32,363 nucleotides of DNA from Gammaproteobacteria bacterium (lineage in GTDB: Bacteria > Pseudomonadota > Gammaproteobacteria > Steroidobacterales > GCA-2729495). A program made the translations under genes and the position numbers. The first letter of the stretch is position 1; each line of letters starts with the position of its first letter. Below the pieces are notes generated by a model. That model was not told the DNA's origin, did not search any database, and was given only the letters and a program-made list of their open reading frames with translations. The DNA lies in the NCBI GenBank assembly GCA_004357495.1, contig SMWD01000003.1, positions 1-32,363 of the forward strand. The letters run 5' to 3'. Below are positions 23,971 through 31,660 of this stretch, one piece after another.

Positions 23971-26840
23971 ACGTCGGTGTGCTGGCCACGGTGTACGGCA
24001 TCACCCTGATGGGTGGCCTGTGGCCGTTCGGCAGCGACAACCGGCCCGAAGATACGCAGGCGACGATCGGCAGCCTCGCCGCGCACGAGATCGACTTGCA
24101 GACGACGCCGGTCGTGCCGGGTGGCGCCGCGGCGGCGCGCGATCAATATCGCGAGTTCCTGGCGATCTCGAAGGATAACCCGGCTCTGCAGAGGGAAGCG
24201 ATGCGGCGTCTCGGCGATCTGAACCTCGCGGCGGGCGAGGATGAGGAGATCGAGCTCGGCCCCGAGGCCGCGGCCGGCTATTACGCCGAGGCCGTGCAGT
24301 TGTATACGGCGTTGCTCGCAGCGAATCCCGATCATCCCGACACCGACAAGATTTTGTATCAACTGGCGCGTGCGTACGAGACGATCGGCGCGGCGGACAA
24401 GGCGCTGGACATCCTCGATCGACTGGTGGCCGGCTATGCCGACAGCCGGTTTTTCGACGAGGCGCAGTTTCGGCGCGGCGAGATTCTGTTCGTCCGCAAG
24501 GATTTCCCGGCGTCCGCGGTGGCCTATGCCGCCGTGGTTGCCAGCGGCGCCGGTTCGACTTATTACCAGCAGTCGCTATACAAGCACGGCTGGGCGATGT
24601 TCAAGCGCAGCCGCTACGAGGCGAGTTTGAATTCGTTCATGACCTTGCTCGATGTCCGTCTTGGCGATGCTGCGGACGCCGGCGCGGCACTGCAGGCTAT
24701 GTCGCGCGCGGAGCGTGAGTTACTGGATGATGCGTTTCGGGTGCTGGCGATCTCGTTGGCTTATCTCGATGGCCACACCTCTTTGAATGGATTGCTTGAC
24801 CAATGGGGACTCGACCGGCGGGGAGCCGAGCTGCGTGGCCCGGATGAACGTGCACCGGCTGGGCGCGGTGACCCGGCTTACGTGGGTCTGCTGTACGCGG
24901 CGCTTGGCGACCTCTACCTCGACCAGGAACGCTATCAGGATGCCGCCAATACCTATGCCGCGTTCGTCGCACGCATGCCGACCGACGCGCGCGCGCCGGC
25001 AATGCAGGTGCGGGTTATCGAGGCCCTGACGCTGGCAAAATTTCCGAGCCTCGTGCTGGAGGTGAAGCGCGATTACATCGACCTGTATGGGTTGCACAGC
25101 GCATTCTGGGCCGGCCGGATGGTGGCGGACTGGAGCGGCGTCGTCGACCAGTTGAAGATGCATCTGACCGATCTGGCCAGCTATGATCACGCGCAAGCGC
25201 AGGCCGATGATAATGCGGCGGCCTATGCGCGTGCGGCCGACTGGTACCACCGGTTTATTGCCTATTTTCCGGATGATCCGGATTCTGCAGCGCGAAACTA
25301 TCTGCTCGCCGACATCTGGTTCGAGCTCGAGCGATATGGCCAGGCGAACACCGAGTACCTGCGCACGGCCTACGACTATGGCCCGCACGAGCAGGCGGCG
25401 GCGGCCGGCTTCGCGGCATTGCTGTCGGCCGAACACCATGCAGAGATGCTCGAGGGCGCGGCGCTGGTCGTATGGCATACGCAGTCGCTCGATAATGCGT
25501 TGCGTTTCGCACGCACGTTCCCCGGGCACGAGCAGGCAGCATCGGTGTTGACCCATGCCGCCGAGGAATTTTTCCGCAGCGGCGCGACCGAGCGCGCGAT
25601 CGAGGTGGCCGGCCGGGTCGTCACGTTACAGCCGCCGGCGTCAATGCAGCTCGAACGCACGGCATGGACCGTGATCGCGCACGCAAATTTCGACCTCGCC
25701 CGATTCGCACCGGCCGAGCGAGCGTATGAGCGTCTGTTGCTGATGCCGCTGGCCGCGGGCATCGAGCGTTCGGACTATGCGGAACGCGTTGCGGCCACTG
25801 TCTATCGTCAGGCCGAGCAGGCGCAGGCTGCGGGCGATGTCGATCTTGCCGTCGCCCAGTTTCTGCGGGTTGCGATGGTTCAGCCAACGTCACCATTCGT
25901 CGCGAACGCCCTGTACGACGCCGGCACACTGTTGCTTGCGAATCAGCGTTGGGGTGAAGCGGTCGATGTTCTTGAGCGGTTCCGTGCTGCTTTCCCGGCA
26001 CACCGGTTTAACGACGACGTCACGCAGAAACTGGCTGTCGCGTATCAGTCATCCGGCCAGCACGGCCGTGCCGCAGCCGAATACGAACGCGTCGCGAGCT
26101 TTGCCGACGCGGATCCGGAACTGCATCGCGAGGCCCTGTGGCAGGCGGCCGACCTGTACGAGCTACAGGGTTCGCGCGCGGATCAGCGTCGTGTCTATGC
26201 ACAGATCGTTGCCCGCTTCCCGACCCCGTTCGGTGAGTCGCTGGAGGCGCAATACAAGCTGGCCAATCTGGCCAGGGAGTCGAACGACTGGGCCGATCGG
26301 CAGCAATGGCTGGCCGCAATCGTCGCGGCTGACGCCGGGGCCGGCGCGGCCCGCAGTGCGCGCAGCCGGACGCTGGCAGCACAGGCCAGGCTCGAACTCG
26401 CAGCCCCGGCGCGTGACGCCTTCCGGACGGTCAAGCTGACGATTCCGCTGAAGAGCAGTCTGAAGCTTAAAAAAGCCCGCATGGAGGCTGCGCTGGCCGC
26501 CTACGGCCAGGCAGCCGACTACGGTATCGCCGCGGTGACGACCGCGGCGAGCTTCGAGATTGCCGATTTGTACTACGTGCTGAGCCAGGACCTGATGAAC
26601 TCGGAGCGGCCGAAGGAGTTGTCCGCGGACGAACTCGAGCAGTATGACATTCTGCTCGAGGAGCAGGCGTTCCCGTTCGAGGAGCAGGCGATCGATATTT
26701 TCAAATCCAACGCGTCGCGGGCCAGCGACGGTGTGTACGACGAATGGGTAAAGAGGAGTTTTGCGCGGCTGGCAGAGTTGCTGCCGTTCCGTTACGCGAA
26801 ATCCGAGAGGAGCGAGCGCTTTGTTGCGGCACTGGATTAA
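23967..26840 (+). CDS. Large exported TPR scaffold protein
   Basis: A 957-residue protein starting at GTG (23967) in a 4-base overlap with the upstream stop. A hydrophobic N-terminus (residues 1-20) may be a signal or anchor. Many tetratricopeptide-type units run through residues 50-800: ILYQLARAYETIGAADKALD, FRRGEILFVRKDFPASAVAY, LGDLYLDQERYQDAANTYAA, LADIWFELERYGQANTEYL, LYDAGTLLLANQRWGEAVDV and LAVAYQSSGQHGRAAAEYE. The spacing suits YbgF/BamD-like and Glt-type repeats. The C-terminal 150 residues are helical without clear repeats (LIPLKSSLKLKKARMEAALA-like). It is the largest protein in the run, probably a periplasmic scaffold joining inner and outer membrane parts. Confidence 0.77.
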   Translation: MNVGVLATVYGITLMGGLWPFGSDNRPEDTQATIGSLAAHEIDLQTTPVVPGGAAAARDQYREFLAISKDNPALQREAMRRLGDLNLAAGEDEEIELGPEAAAGYYAEAVQLYTALLAANPDHPDTDKILYQLARAYETIGAADKALDILDRLVAGYADSRFFDEAQFRRGEILFVRKDFPASAVAYAAVVASGAGSTYYQQSLYKHGWAMFKRSRYEASLNSFMTLLDVRLGDAADAGAALQAMSRAERELLDDAFRVLAISLAYLDGHTSLNGLLDQWGLDRRGAELRGPDERAPAGRGDPAYVGLLYAALGDLYLDQERYQDAANTYAAFVARMPTDARAPAMQVRVIEALTLAKFPSLVLEVKRDYIDLYGLHSAFWAGRMVADWSGVVDQLKMHLTDLASYDHAQAQADDNAAAYARAADWYHRFIAYFPDDPDSAARNYLLADIWFELERYGQANTEYLRTAYDYGPHEQAAAAGFAALLSAEHHAEMLEGAALVVWHTQSLDNALRFARTFPGHEQAASVLTHAAEEFFRSGATERAIEVAGRVVTLQPPASMQLERTAWTVIAHANFDLARFAPAERAYERLLLMPLAAGIERSDYAERVAATVYRQAEQAQAAGDVDLAVAQFLRVAMVQPTSPFVANALYDAGTLLLANQRWGEAVDVLERFRAAFPAHRFNDDVTQKLAVAYQSSGQHGRAAAEYERVASFADADPELHREALWQAADLYELQGSRADQRRVYAQIVARFPTPFGESLEAQYKLANLARESNDWADRQQWLAAIVAADAGAGAARSARSRTLAAQARLELAAPARDAFRTVKLTIPLKSSLKLKKARMEAALAAYGQAADYGIAAVTTAASFEIADLYYVLSQDLMNSERPKELSADELEQYDILLEEQAFPFEEQAIDIFKSNASRASDGVYDEWVKRSFARLAELLPFRYAKSERSERFVAALD

Positions 26841-27486
26841 TCAGCTCGGTTCGCGGCGGGTCGTCCTGGTCATGGCGTTGGCGATCGGCGCGCTGGCCGG
26901 CTGTGGCGGATCGCAGCCGCAGACCAGGGCCGCCGGCGGGGCCGTCGTTGTCGAGTATCCCGCCGATGCAAGCACACGCTATGCGCGCGCACTCGGGTTC
27001 ATGGATTCGGGCGCGGACGAGCGCGCCGTGATCGAATTCGAGCGAGTCATCGGCACTTATCCGGACTATGCGGGGCCACACGTCAACCTCGCCATTATCC
27101 ACGCACGCAGCGGTCGGCCGGATGCGGCCATGCTTTCGTTACAGCGTGCCATAGCAGTGTGTTCGGACTGCGCGGCGGCCTACAACCAACTCGGTATCTG
27201 GCAGCGTCAGCGCGGCTTGTTCGCGGCGGCCGAACAGTCGTACCTCACGGCGATCGAGTCGAATCCGGATTATGCACTCGCCTATTTTAATCTTGGCGTG
27301 CTGTACGACCTGTACCAGGATCGACCGGATCTCGCGCTGCAGTACTACGAAGGATTTGCCCAGCGGCGTCGACCCGGCGCGATCGATAAGCAGGACGTCG
27401 TCGACAAATGGATCATCGATCTGCGCCGCCGCGTGGGCGAGCCGCAGCGCGCGGCGTTCACAATGCACAGGCAGGTCGGGCCATGA
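26824..27486 (+). CDS. TPR lipoprotein, GltE-like
   Basis: About 221 residues when started at the TTG at 26824 (26821 is also TTG), with GAGAGGAG upstream; an open frame from 26761 adds a stretch that spoils the signal peptide. It overlaps the end of the preceding gene. The lipobox LAGC is at Cys27. Residues of about 50-180 carry TPRs: ARALGFMDSGADERAVIEFE, HVNLAIIHARSGRPDAAMLS, AYNQLGIWQRQRGLFAAAEQ and ALAYFNLGVLYDLYQDRPD. Size, lipobox and repeats fit the GltE TPR lipoprotein of the Myxococcus gliding machine. The next gene begins in its stop (ATGA). Confidence 0.72.
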   Translation: MRHWINQLGSRRVVLVMALAIGALAGCGGSQPQTRAAGGAVVVEYPADASTRYARALGFMDSGADERAVIEFERVIGTYPDYAGPHVNLAIIHARSGRPDAAMLSLQRAIAVCSDCAAAYNQLGIWQRQRGLFAAAEQSYLTAIESNPDYALAYFNLGVLYDLYQDRPDLALQYYEGFAQRRRPGAIDKQDVVDKWIIDLRRRVGEPQRAAFTMHRQVGP

Positions 27487-27869
27487 GTATCGCCGGGCGA
27501 GCAGCCTTCGTGAGCCTGGTCCTGTTGCTGTCCGGCGGACTGCGCGCCGGGGAGATCGTACCCGCATGGCCGGAAGTGGATGCGGCGCCGGCAGCGGAGG
27601 AACCGGTCGAGCGCCCGGAGGCCACCGGGCAGCGCTACCTGACGGACCGGATGGAGCTCGAGACGACATTGATCCGCGGCAACCAGGAGCTGCCCCGGGT
27701 GCTGTACATCGTGCCCTGGAAAGATCCGTCACTCGGCAGTCTCGCCGGAAAACCGGTCAACAGCCTGATCGATGAGGTGCTGGCACCTCTGGACCGTGAC
27801 GTATTCCTGAGACAAACGAAGTATTTCGATCAATTGTATGGCGCTCCCGAGAGAGAGGTTCGGGAGTAA
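27483..27869 (+). CDS. Small exported protein of unknown function
   Basis: A 128-residue protein whose ATG at 27483 overlaps the preceding stop. A hydrophobic signal (residues 7-22, ending GGLRAGE) is followed by a Pro/Glu/Ala-rich spacer and then RYLTDRMELETTLIRGNQEL, VLYIVPWKDPSLG and LIDEVLAPLDRDVFLRQ. No domain is recognised. The length and place, between the TPR lipoprotein and the motor genes, suggest a periplasmic accessory of the machine. Confidence 0.65.
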   Translation: MSIAGRAAFVSLVLLLSGGLRAGEIVPAWPEVDAAPAAEEPVERPEATGQRYLTDRMELETTLIRGNQELPRVLYIVPWKDPSLGSLAGKPVNSLIDEVLAPLDRDVFLRQTKYFDQLYGAPEREVRE

Positions 27870-27871
27870 TG

Positions 27872-27894
27872 CGAACACGGCTGCTGCGTGTTCG
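27872..27894 (+). other. Hairpin before the motor genes
   Basis: CGAACACG (27872-27879) and CGTGTTCG (27887-27894) form an 8-bp perfect stem with a 7-base loop, right after the stop at 27869. No T-run follows, so it is not a classical terminator. It could be an attenuator or processing site tuning the motor genes, whose start at 27947 has a strong GGAGGAGG. This 77-base gap is the longest within the 21.0-30.6 kb run. Confidence 0.5.
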
Positions 27895-27946
27895 ATTATG
27901 TAAAGACATTGTTGTTTAGTCTGGCGTTCGGAGGAGGGCGGCGGTT

Positions 27947-28600
27947 ATGGATATGTTTGCAAGCGCGATTGGATTTTTTCAGAACGGCGGGTTTTTCATG
28001 TATCCCATCGTGGTGGTATTGGCCGTCGGGCTGGCGATATCGCTCGAGCGGTATTTCTATCTGAGCAAGACCAGCGTGACCAACCGGATGGTCTGGAACA
28101 AGATCACGCCGTATATCAAGGCGGGAAAGTTTCAGGAAGCTGCGTCGGTTACCGAGAAGTCGAAGAGCGCGGTCGGCCAGATCCTGAGCTACGGCCTGTA
28201 TCGCATCAAGGGCGCCGCGCGCCGTGATGATATCGAGAAGGCAATGGAAGAGAGCCTGATGGAGGTCATGCCGCGTCTCGAGAAACGCACGCATTACCTC
28301 GCGACGTTCGCGAACATCGCTACCTTGCTCGGCCTGCTCGGCACGATTATCGGCCTGATTCGTGCGTTCACGGCCGTGTCGGCTGCGAACCCGGCCGAGA
28401 AAGCCGACCTGTTGTCGGCCAGTATCTCGGTCGCGATGAACACGACGGCATTTGGCCTGATGGTGGCGATTCCGTTGCTGCTGATGCACACCGTGTTACA
28501 GAGCAAGACCACGGAGATCGTCGACAGTCTCGAGATGGTTGCCGTCAAGTTCCTGAATGCCGTCGACGAGTGCCGTCGCGGCGCGCAGAAGACCGCATGA
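27947..28600 (+). CDS. MotA/TolQ/ExbB-family proton channel protein
   Basis: A 217-residue inner-membrane protein with three transmembrane segments (about 17-38, 120-142, 158-182). TM2 has LLGTIIGLIRAF with T133, and TM3 has AMNTTAFGLMVAIP with T166/T167. These match the Thr residues of the proton path in TolQ and ExbB. The cytoplasmic loop of some 80 residues between TM1 and TM2 is of usual size. It would form the stator with the two following ExbD/TolR-type proteins, as AglR/Q/S do in Myxococcus. GGAGGAGG precedes the ATG, suggesting high translation; the stop overlaps the next start. Confidence 0.92.
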   Translation: MDMFASAIGFFQNGGFFMYPIVVVLAVGLAISLERYFYLSKTSVTNRMVWNKITPYIKAGKFQEAASVTEKSKSAVGQILSYGLYRIKGAARRDDIEKAMEESLMEVMPRLEKRTHYLATFANIATLLGLLGTIIGLIRAFTAVSAANPAEKADLLSASISVAMNTTAFGLMVAIPLLLMHTVLQSKTTEIVDSLEMVAVKFLNAVDECRRGAQKTA

Positions 28601-29109
28601 GACGCCAGTGGCGCAGGCGCCACCGTCCCGAGGCGGTGGAGCTCAATATCACCGCCTTCATGAATTTGATGGTGATACTGGTGCCGTTTCTGCTGATCAC
28701 GGCGGTGTTCTCGCAGGTCGCGATCCTGGAGCTGACGCTGCCGTCCGCCAACGATCAGCCCGGGGTCGACGATCCTCTGACCCTGCAGCTCGAGGTCATT
28801 GTGCGCCCGACCCGACTCGAAGTCGGTGAGCGTAACCGTGGCCTGCTGACCAGTCTGCCGATGACCGAAGACGGCCAATACGACTACGCAGCGCTGCGCG
28901 ACACCCTGAAGCGGATCAAGGCGAAATATCCGGACAAGCTCGACGCCAGCATCCTGCTCGAGCCGGACATCGAATACGACGTACTCGTGCAGGTCATGGA
29001 TACCGTCCGGCTCTACGAGGCGGTCGACGCCGGCGCCGGGGTCATCAAGGCAGAACTGTTCCCGGAAATTTCGATCGGCGATGCGCCGGTGCTGGCGCAG
29101 GAAGGCTAA
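28597..29109 (+). CDS. ExbD/TolR-family protein lacking the transmembrane Asp
   Basis: A 170-residue protein from the ATG at 28597 (ATGA overlap). It has a basic N-terminus, one membrane helix (about 17-40: ITAFMNLMVILVPFLLITAV) and a periplasmic domain, as in ExbD/TolR. The helix has Asn23 where the proton-binding Asp of TolR and ExbD is expected; the second paralog downstream keeps it. The periplasmic part ends KAELFPEISIGDAP. It is probably a structural partner in a mixed stator, not a proton carrier, though that is inference from one residue. The gene for its partner follows after 2 bases. Confidence 0.85.
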   Translation: MRRQWRRRHRPEAVELNITAFMNLMVILVPFLLITAVFSQVAILELTLPSANDQPGVDDPLTLQLEVIVRPTRLEVGERNRGLLTSLPMTEDGQYDYAALRDTLKRIKAKYPDKLDASILLEPDIEYDVLVQVMDTVRLYEAVDAGAGVIKAELFPEISIGDAPVLAQEG

Positions 29110-29111
29110 CG

Positions 29112-29648
29112 ATGCTGATGTCGCAACGCGCCAGGCGCATGCAGCGTCGCAATGACAAGGGCAAAAAGGCAGTTGCCCTGAATCTCGTGTCGCTGATGGA
29201 TATTTTCACCATCCTCGTATTCTTCCTGCTGGTGAATTCGGGGCAGGTCGAAGTGCTGCCGAACGCGAAGGACATTACGTTGCCACAATCGGTGGCCGAG
29301 CAGAAAGCGCGTGAGACCGTCATCATTACCGTGACCGGTGATGACATTCTCGTGCAGGGCCGGGCCGTGGCCCGCGTCAGTGACGTGCTGGCGCAGCCGG
29401 ACATGGTCATCGCGGGCCTCGAAGCCGCGCTGCGCAGCCAGAGCGACCGCGTTTTGCGAGCAGACACGCTCAGCAAAATCGAGGACCGCGAAGTCACGAT
29501 CATGGGTGACAAGGCATTGCCCTATAAATTATTGAAACGCGTCATGGCGACCTGCATGGCGGCGGACTATGGGCAGATCTCGCTGGCGGTCATGCGCAGG
29601 TCCGATTCGATGCAGGCAGCGGCCGCCACGCTTGGGGCGCAGGGCTAG
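29112..29648 (+). CDS. ExbD/TolR-family protein with intact transmembrane Asp
   Basis: A 178-residue protein with a basic cytoplasmic N-terminus (residues 1-21) and one helix (about 23-44: LVSLMDIFTILVFFLLVNSG) carrying D30 at the position of the proton-binding Asp. The periplasmic part has TLPQSVAEQKARETVIITVT and a C-terminal half with ADTLSKIEDREVTIMGDKAL. A second ATG three residues in is an alternative start. It should couple proton flow through the TolQ-like channel to force on the periplasmic side. The next gene begins 2 bases past its stop. Confidence 0.9.
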   Translation: MLMSQRARRMQRRNDKGKKAVALNLVSLMDIFTILVFFLLVNSGQVEVLPNAKDITLPQSVAEQKARETVIITVTGDDILVQGRAVARVSDVLAQPDMVIAGLEAALRSQSDRVLRADTLSKIEDREVTIMGDKALPYKLLKRVMATCMAADYGQISLAVMRRSDSMQAAAATLGAQG

Positions 29649-29650
29649 GC

Positions 29651-30592
29651 ATGGCAGCGGTTATTCAATATCGAACCTATGCACTGGCCTGGGATTTCGC
29701 CCGGGAAGATGGCGATCGATTGCGCAGGATCACCAGGAAGGTATTCACCGCAACGTTCGTCCTCACGGTGCTGCTGTCGCTGTTGCCGATTCCCGAAGTG
29801 GATCACACCGACGCGGACCGCATTCCGCCGCGCTTCGCCCGGCTGATTCTGGACCAGCCAAAGCCGCCGCCACCGCCGCCGGTCGTGCAGGCGACGCCCG
29901 AGGAGCCCAGGCTCGTCGAGCAGAAGAAGCCTGAACCCCTCGTCAAGAAAAAGCCCGAGCCGAAACCGATCGACAAGACGAAGGAGGCGCGCAAGAAGGC
30001 CTCCGTCGCGGGCCTGCTGCCGTTCGCCGACGACCTGGCGGAGCTGCGCGATAACCGGGCCATCGCGAGCGTCAAGACCGATCGCGAGCTCGCGGGCGCG
30101 GCCGGCGAGGCGCAGCGGGCCGAGCGCTCGATGATTACTTCGAAGGCAGGCAAGGGCAGCGGCGGCATCAACACGGCCGCGATGAGCCGGGACACCGGCG
30201 GCGCGGGCCTGGATACCGATATGGCGACGACGGCCGTATCGAGTACGGTCGCCGGCCTTCAAGCCGCATCGACGCTCAGGCGACCCGACGCGATCGGGGC
30301 GCCGGCCCGCAGTCGCGAAGAGATCGAGATGATCTTCGATCAGAACAAGGGTGCGATCTACGCGTTGTACAACCGCGCGCTGCGTCGCGATCCGACCCTG
30401 CAGGGCAAGATGGTCCTGAGGCTGACGATCGAGCCGTCGGGCGCGGTCTCGATGTGCGAGGTCGTGTCGAGCGAGATCGAAGACGAGGAAATGCAACGCA
30501 AGCTGATCAAGCGCATCAAGCTGTTCCGATTCGAGCAGAAGGACGTCGCGCGAATCACCACGACAAAGCCGATCGACTTCTTCCCGGCGTAA
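29651..30592 (+). CDS. AgmX/PglI C-terminal domain (TonB-like) energy-coupling protein
   Basis: A 313-residue protein. One membrane helix near residues 28-47 is followed by a Pro-rich, Lys/Glu-rich span (about 72-115, with a run of six Pro) suited to crossing the periplasm. A Gly/Ala-rich linker then leads to a C-terminal domain (about 222-313) with IYALYNRALRRDPTLQGKMV, LTIEPSGAVSMCEVVSSEI and KRIKLFRFEQ. That domain matches the AgmX/PglI (GltJ/GltI) C-terminus, which is also TonB-like. It should receive force from the ExbD/TolQ motor and pass it to outer-membrane parts. It is the last gene of the long run. The Myxococcus AgmX N-terminal zinc finger and GYF region are missing, so this is a reduced version. 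Confidence 0.85.
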   Translation: MAAVIQYRTYALAWDFAREDGDRLRRITRKVFTATFVLTVLLSLLPIPEVDHTDADRIPPRFARLILDQPKPPPPPPVVQATPEEPRLVEQKKPEPLVKKKPEPKPIDKTKEARKKASVAGLLPFADDLAELRDNRAIASVKTDRELAGAAGEAQRAERSMITSKAGKGSGGINTAAMSRDTGGAGLDTDMATTAVSSTVAGLQAASTLRRPDAIGAPARSREEIEMIFDQNKGAIYALYNRALRRDPTLQGKMVLRLTIEPSGAVSMCEVVSSEIEDEEMQRKLIKRIKLFRFEQKDVARITTTKPIDFFPA

Positions 30593-30699
30593 ATCCATAT
30601 ACGGCCGCACCAGACCGAGGTTTGTCCTGAAGATAAGTTGATAAACTTGATATAAATGATTGATTATTCTCAATATTATTTTTCCTAATAAGGCAGTCT

Positions 30700-30728
30700 T
30701 TGACATGGACAGCCAAAGGCGCTAATTT
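30700..30728 (+). promoter_or_regulatory. Candidate sigma-70-like promoter for the PEP-CTERM-like gene
   Basis: TTGACA at 30700-30705 is a perfect -35. A 17-base spacer leads to TAATTT (30723-30728), a weak -10. It lies in the AT-rich 264-base gap 30593-30856, which otherwise holds no gene and no clear terminator for the preceding run. The predicted leader before the ATG at 30857 is about 120 bases. Confidence 0.4.
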
Positions 30729-30856
30729 ATTACCACGCCCTTCCAACCGATGACGCAATCTCGATTAGATCGGCGCTATAAAAACTAGTAAATCGAATTG
30801 GCGAGGCGATGCGTTCGCGCTCATTAGCCTTCGCATGATTAAGGGGGATTCCGCCG

Positions 30857-31594
30857 ATGATTAATTCTTCGCCGCCAGAGCGACTGGCAATCGCATTTGT
30901 GGCCATGATCGCGCTGCTTGCTTTCGGGACGGTTAATGCTGCGACCGTGACGCTGAACTTTGACACCAGTTTCGGGGACCCGCTTGATACGGAGACCCAA
31001 GCGCCGGAGGGGCCGACGCCGTGGTTCACGGCGGAATTCGTCGATTCAGCCCCAGGGGAGGTCGAGTTGGTGATGACGGTATCGGGGGCGGTCGGCGTCG
31101 CCGACGTGACGGATATATATTTCAATCTCGATCCCGTTATGGATGCGACCGATCTGACGTTCACGCGCACCGGCGGAACGGGACCAACCGCGGCAGACAC
31201 GGCGATCAGTACGGGTACCGACGCTTTTCAGGCGGATTCAGACGGACTCTACGACATTCTGTTCGACCTTCCGCCACCACCGGGTAGCAACTCAAAGAGG
31301 TTTAATGCGGGCGAGACGCTCGAGTACACGATCATCGGTGCAGCATCTGCTGCTGCATTGACGGCGAGTTCATTCAATTTCCTGTCGACGCCCCAGGATC
31401 CACCGAATGACAACGGACCGTTCCTGGCCGCGGCGAAATTTGGTTCTACCGGCACCGCCGGTAACTGCCTGGGTGGAGAGGGCGCGTGTAGTGACTGGAT
31501 CGCAGCGACGCCGATACCGATTCCCGCGGCGGCGTGGCTGTTCGGCAGTGCCTTGGGGCTGCTTGTCTGGACGCGTCGGCGCCGCAGCGCCTGA
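30857..31594 (+). CDS. Surface protein with VPLPA/PEP-CTERM-like sorting tail
   Basis: A 245-residue exported protein. A signal peptide (residues 9-27: AFVAMIALLAFGTVNA) is followed by a beta-rich, Asp/Thr/Gly-rich body with no Lys until late, including TVTLNFDTSFGDPLDTETQA and SGAVGVADVTDIYFNLDP. The tail is PIPIPAAAWLFGSALGLLVW then TRRRRSA: a Pro-containing motif, a membrane helix and an Arg cluster, which is the layout of VPLPA-CTERM proteins cleaved by an exosortase. AAGGGGG precedes the ATG. It should end in extracellular matrix or at the surface. No exosortase gene is in the window. Confidence 0.8.
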   Translation: MINSSPPERLAIAFVAMIALLAFGTVNAATVTLNFDTSFGDPLDTETQAPEGPTPWFTAEFVDSAPGEVELVMTVSGAVGVADVTDIYFNLDPVMDATDLTFTRTGGTGPTAADTAISTGTDAFQADSDGLYDILFDLPPPPGSNSKRFNAGETLEYTIIGAASAAALTASSFNFLSTPQDPPNDNGPFLAAAKFGSTGTAGNCLGGEGACSDWIAATPIPIPAAAWLFGSALGLLVWTRRRRSA

Positions 31595-31629
31595 AACGCA
31601 TTCTTCCGACGGGGCCCACCCCACGGAAC

Positions 31630-31659
31630 AAAAAACCCGGCCTGATGGCCGGGTTTTTT
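31630..31659. terminator. Strong bidirectional terminator between convergent genes
   Basis: AAAAAACCCGGCC (31630-31642) and GGCCGGGTTTTTT (31647-31659) are perfect complements around a TGAT loop. The A-run on one side and T-run on the other make it work on both strands, ending the PEP-CTERM-like gene and the radical SAM gene. Confidence 0.95.
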
Positions 31660-31660
31660 G

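Noticed and set aside
27947-29648. Flagellar MotA/MotB stator
   Set aside because: The channel protein has three membrane segments and the partners are short ExbD/TolR-type proteins without an OmpA-like peptidoglycan-binding domain.
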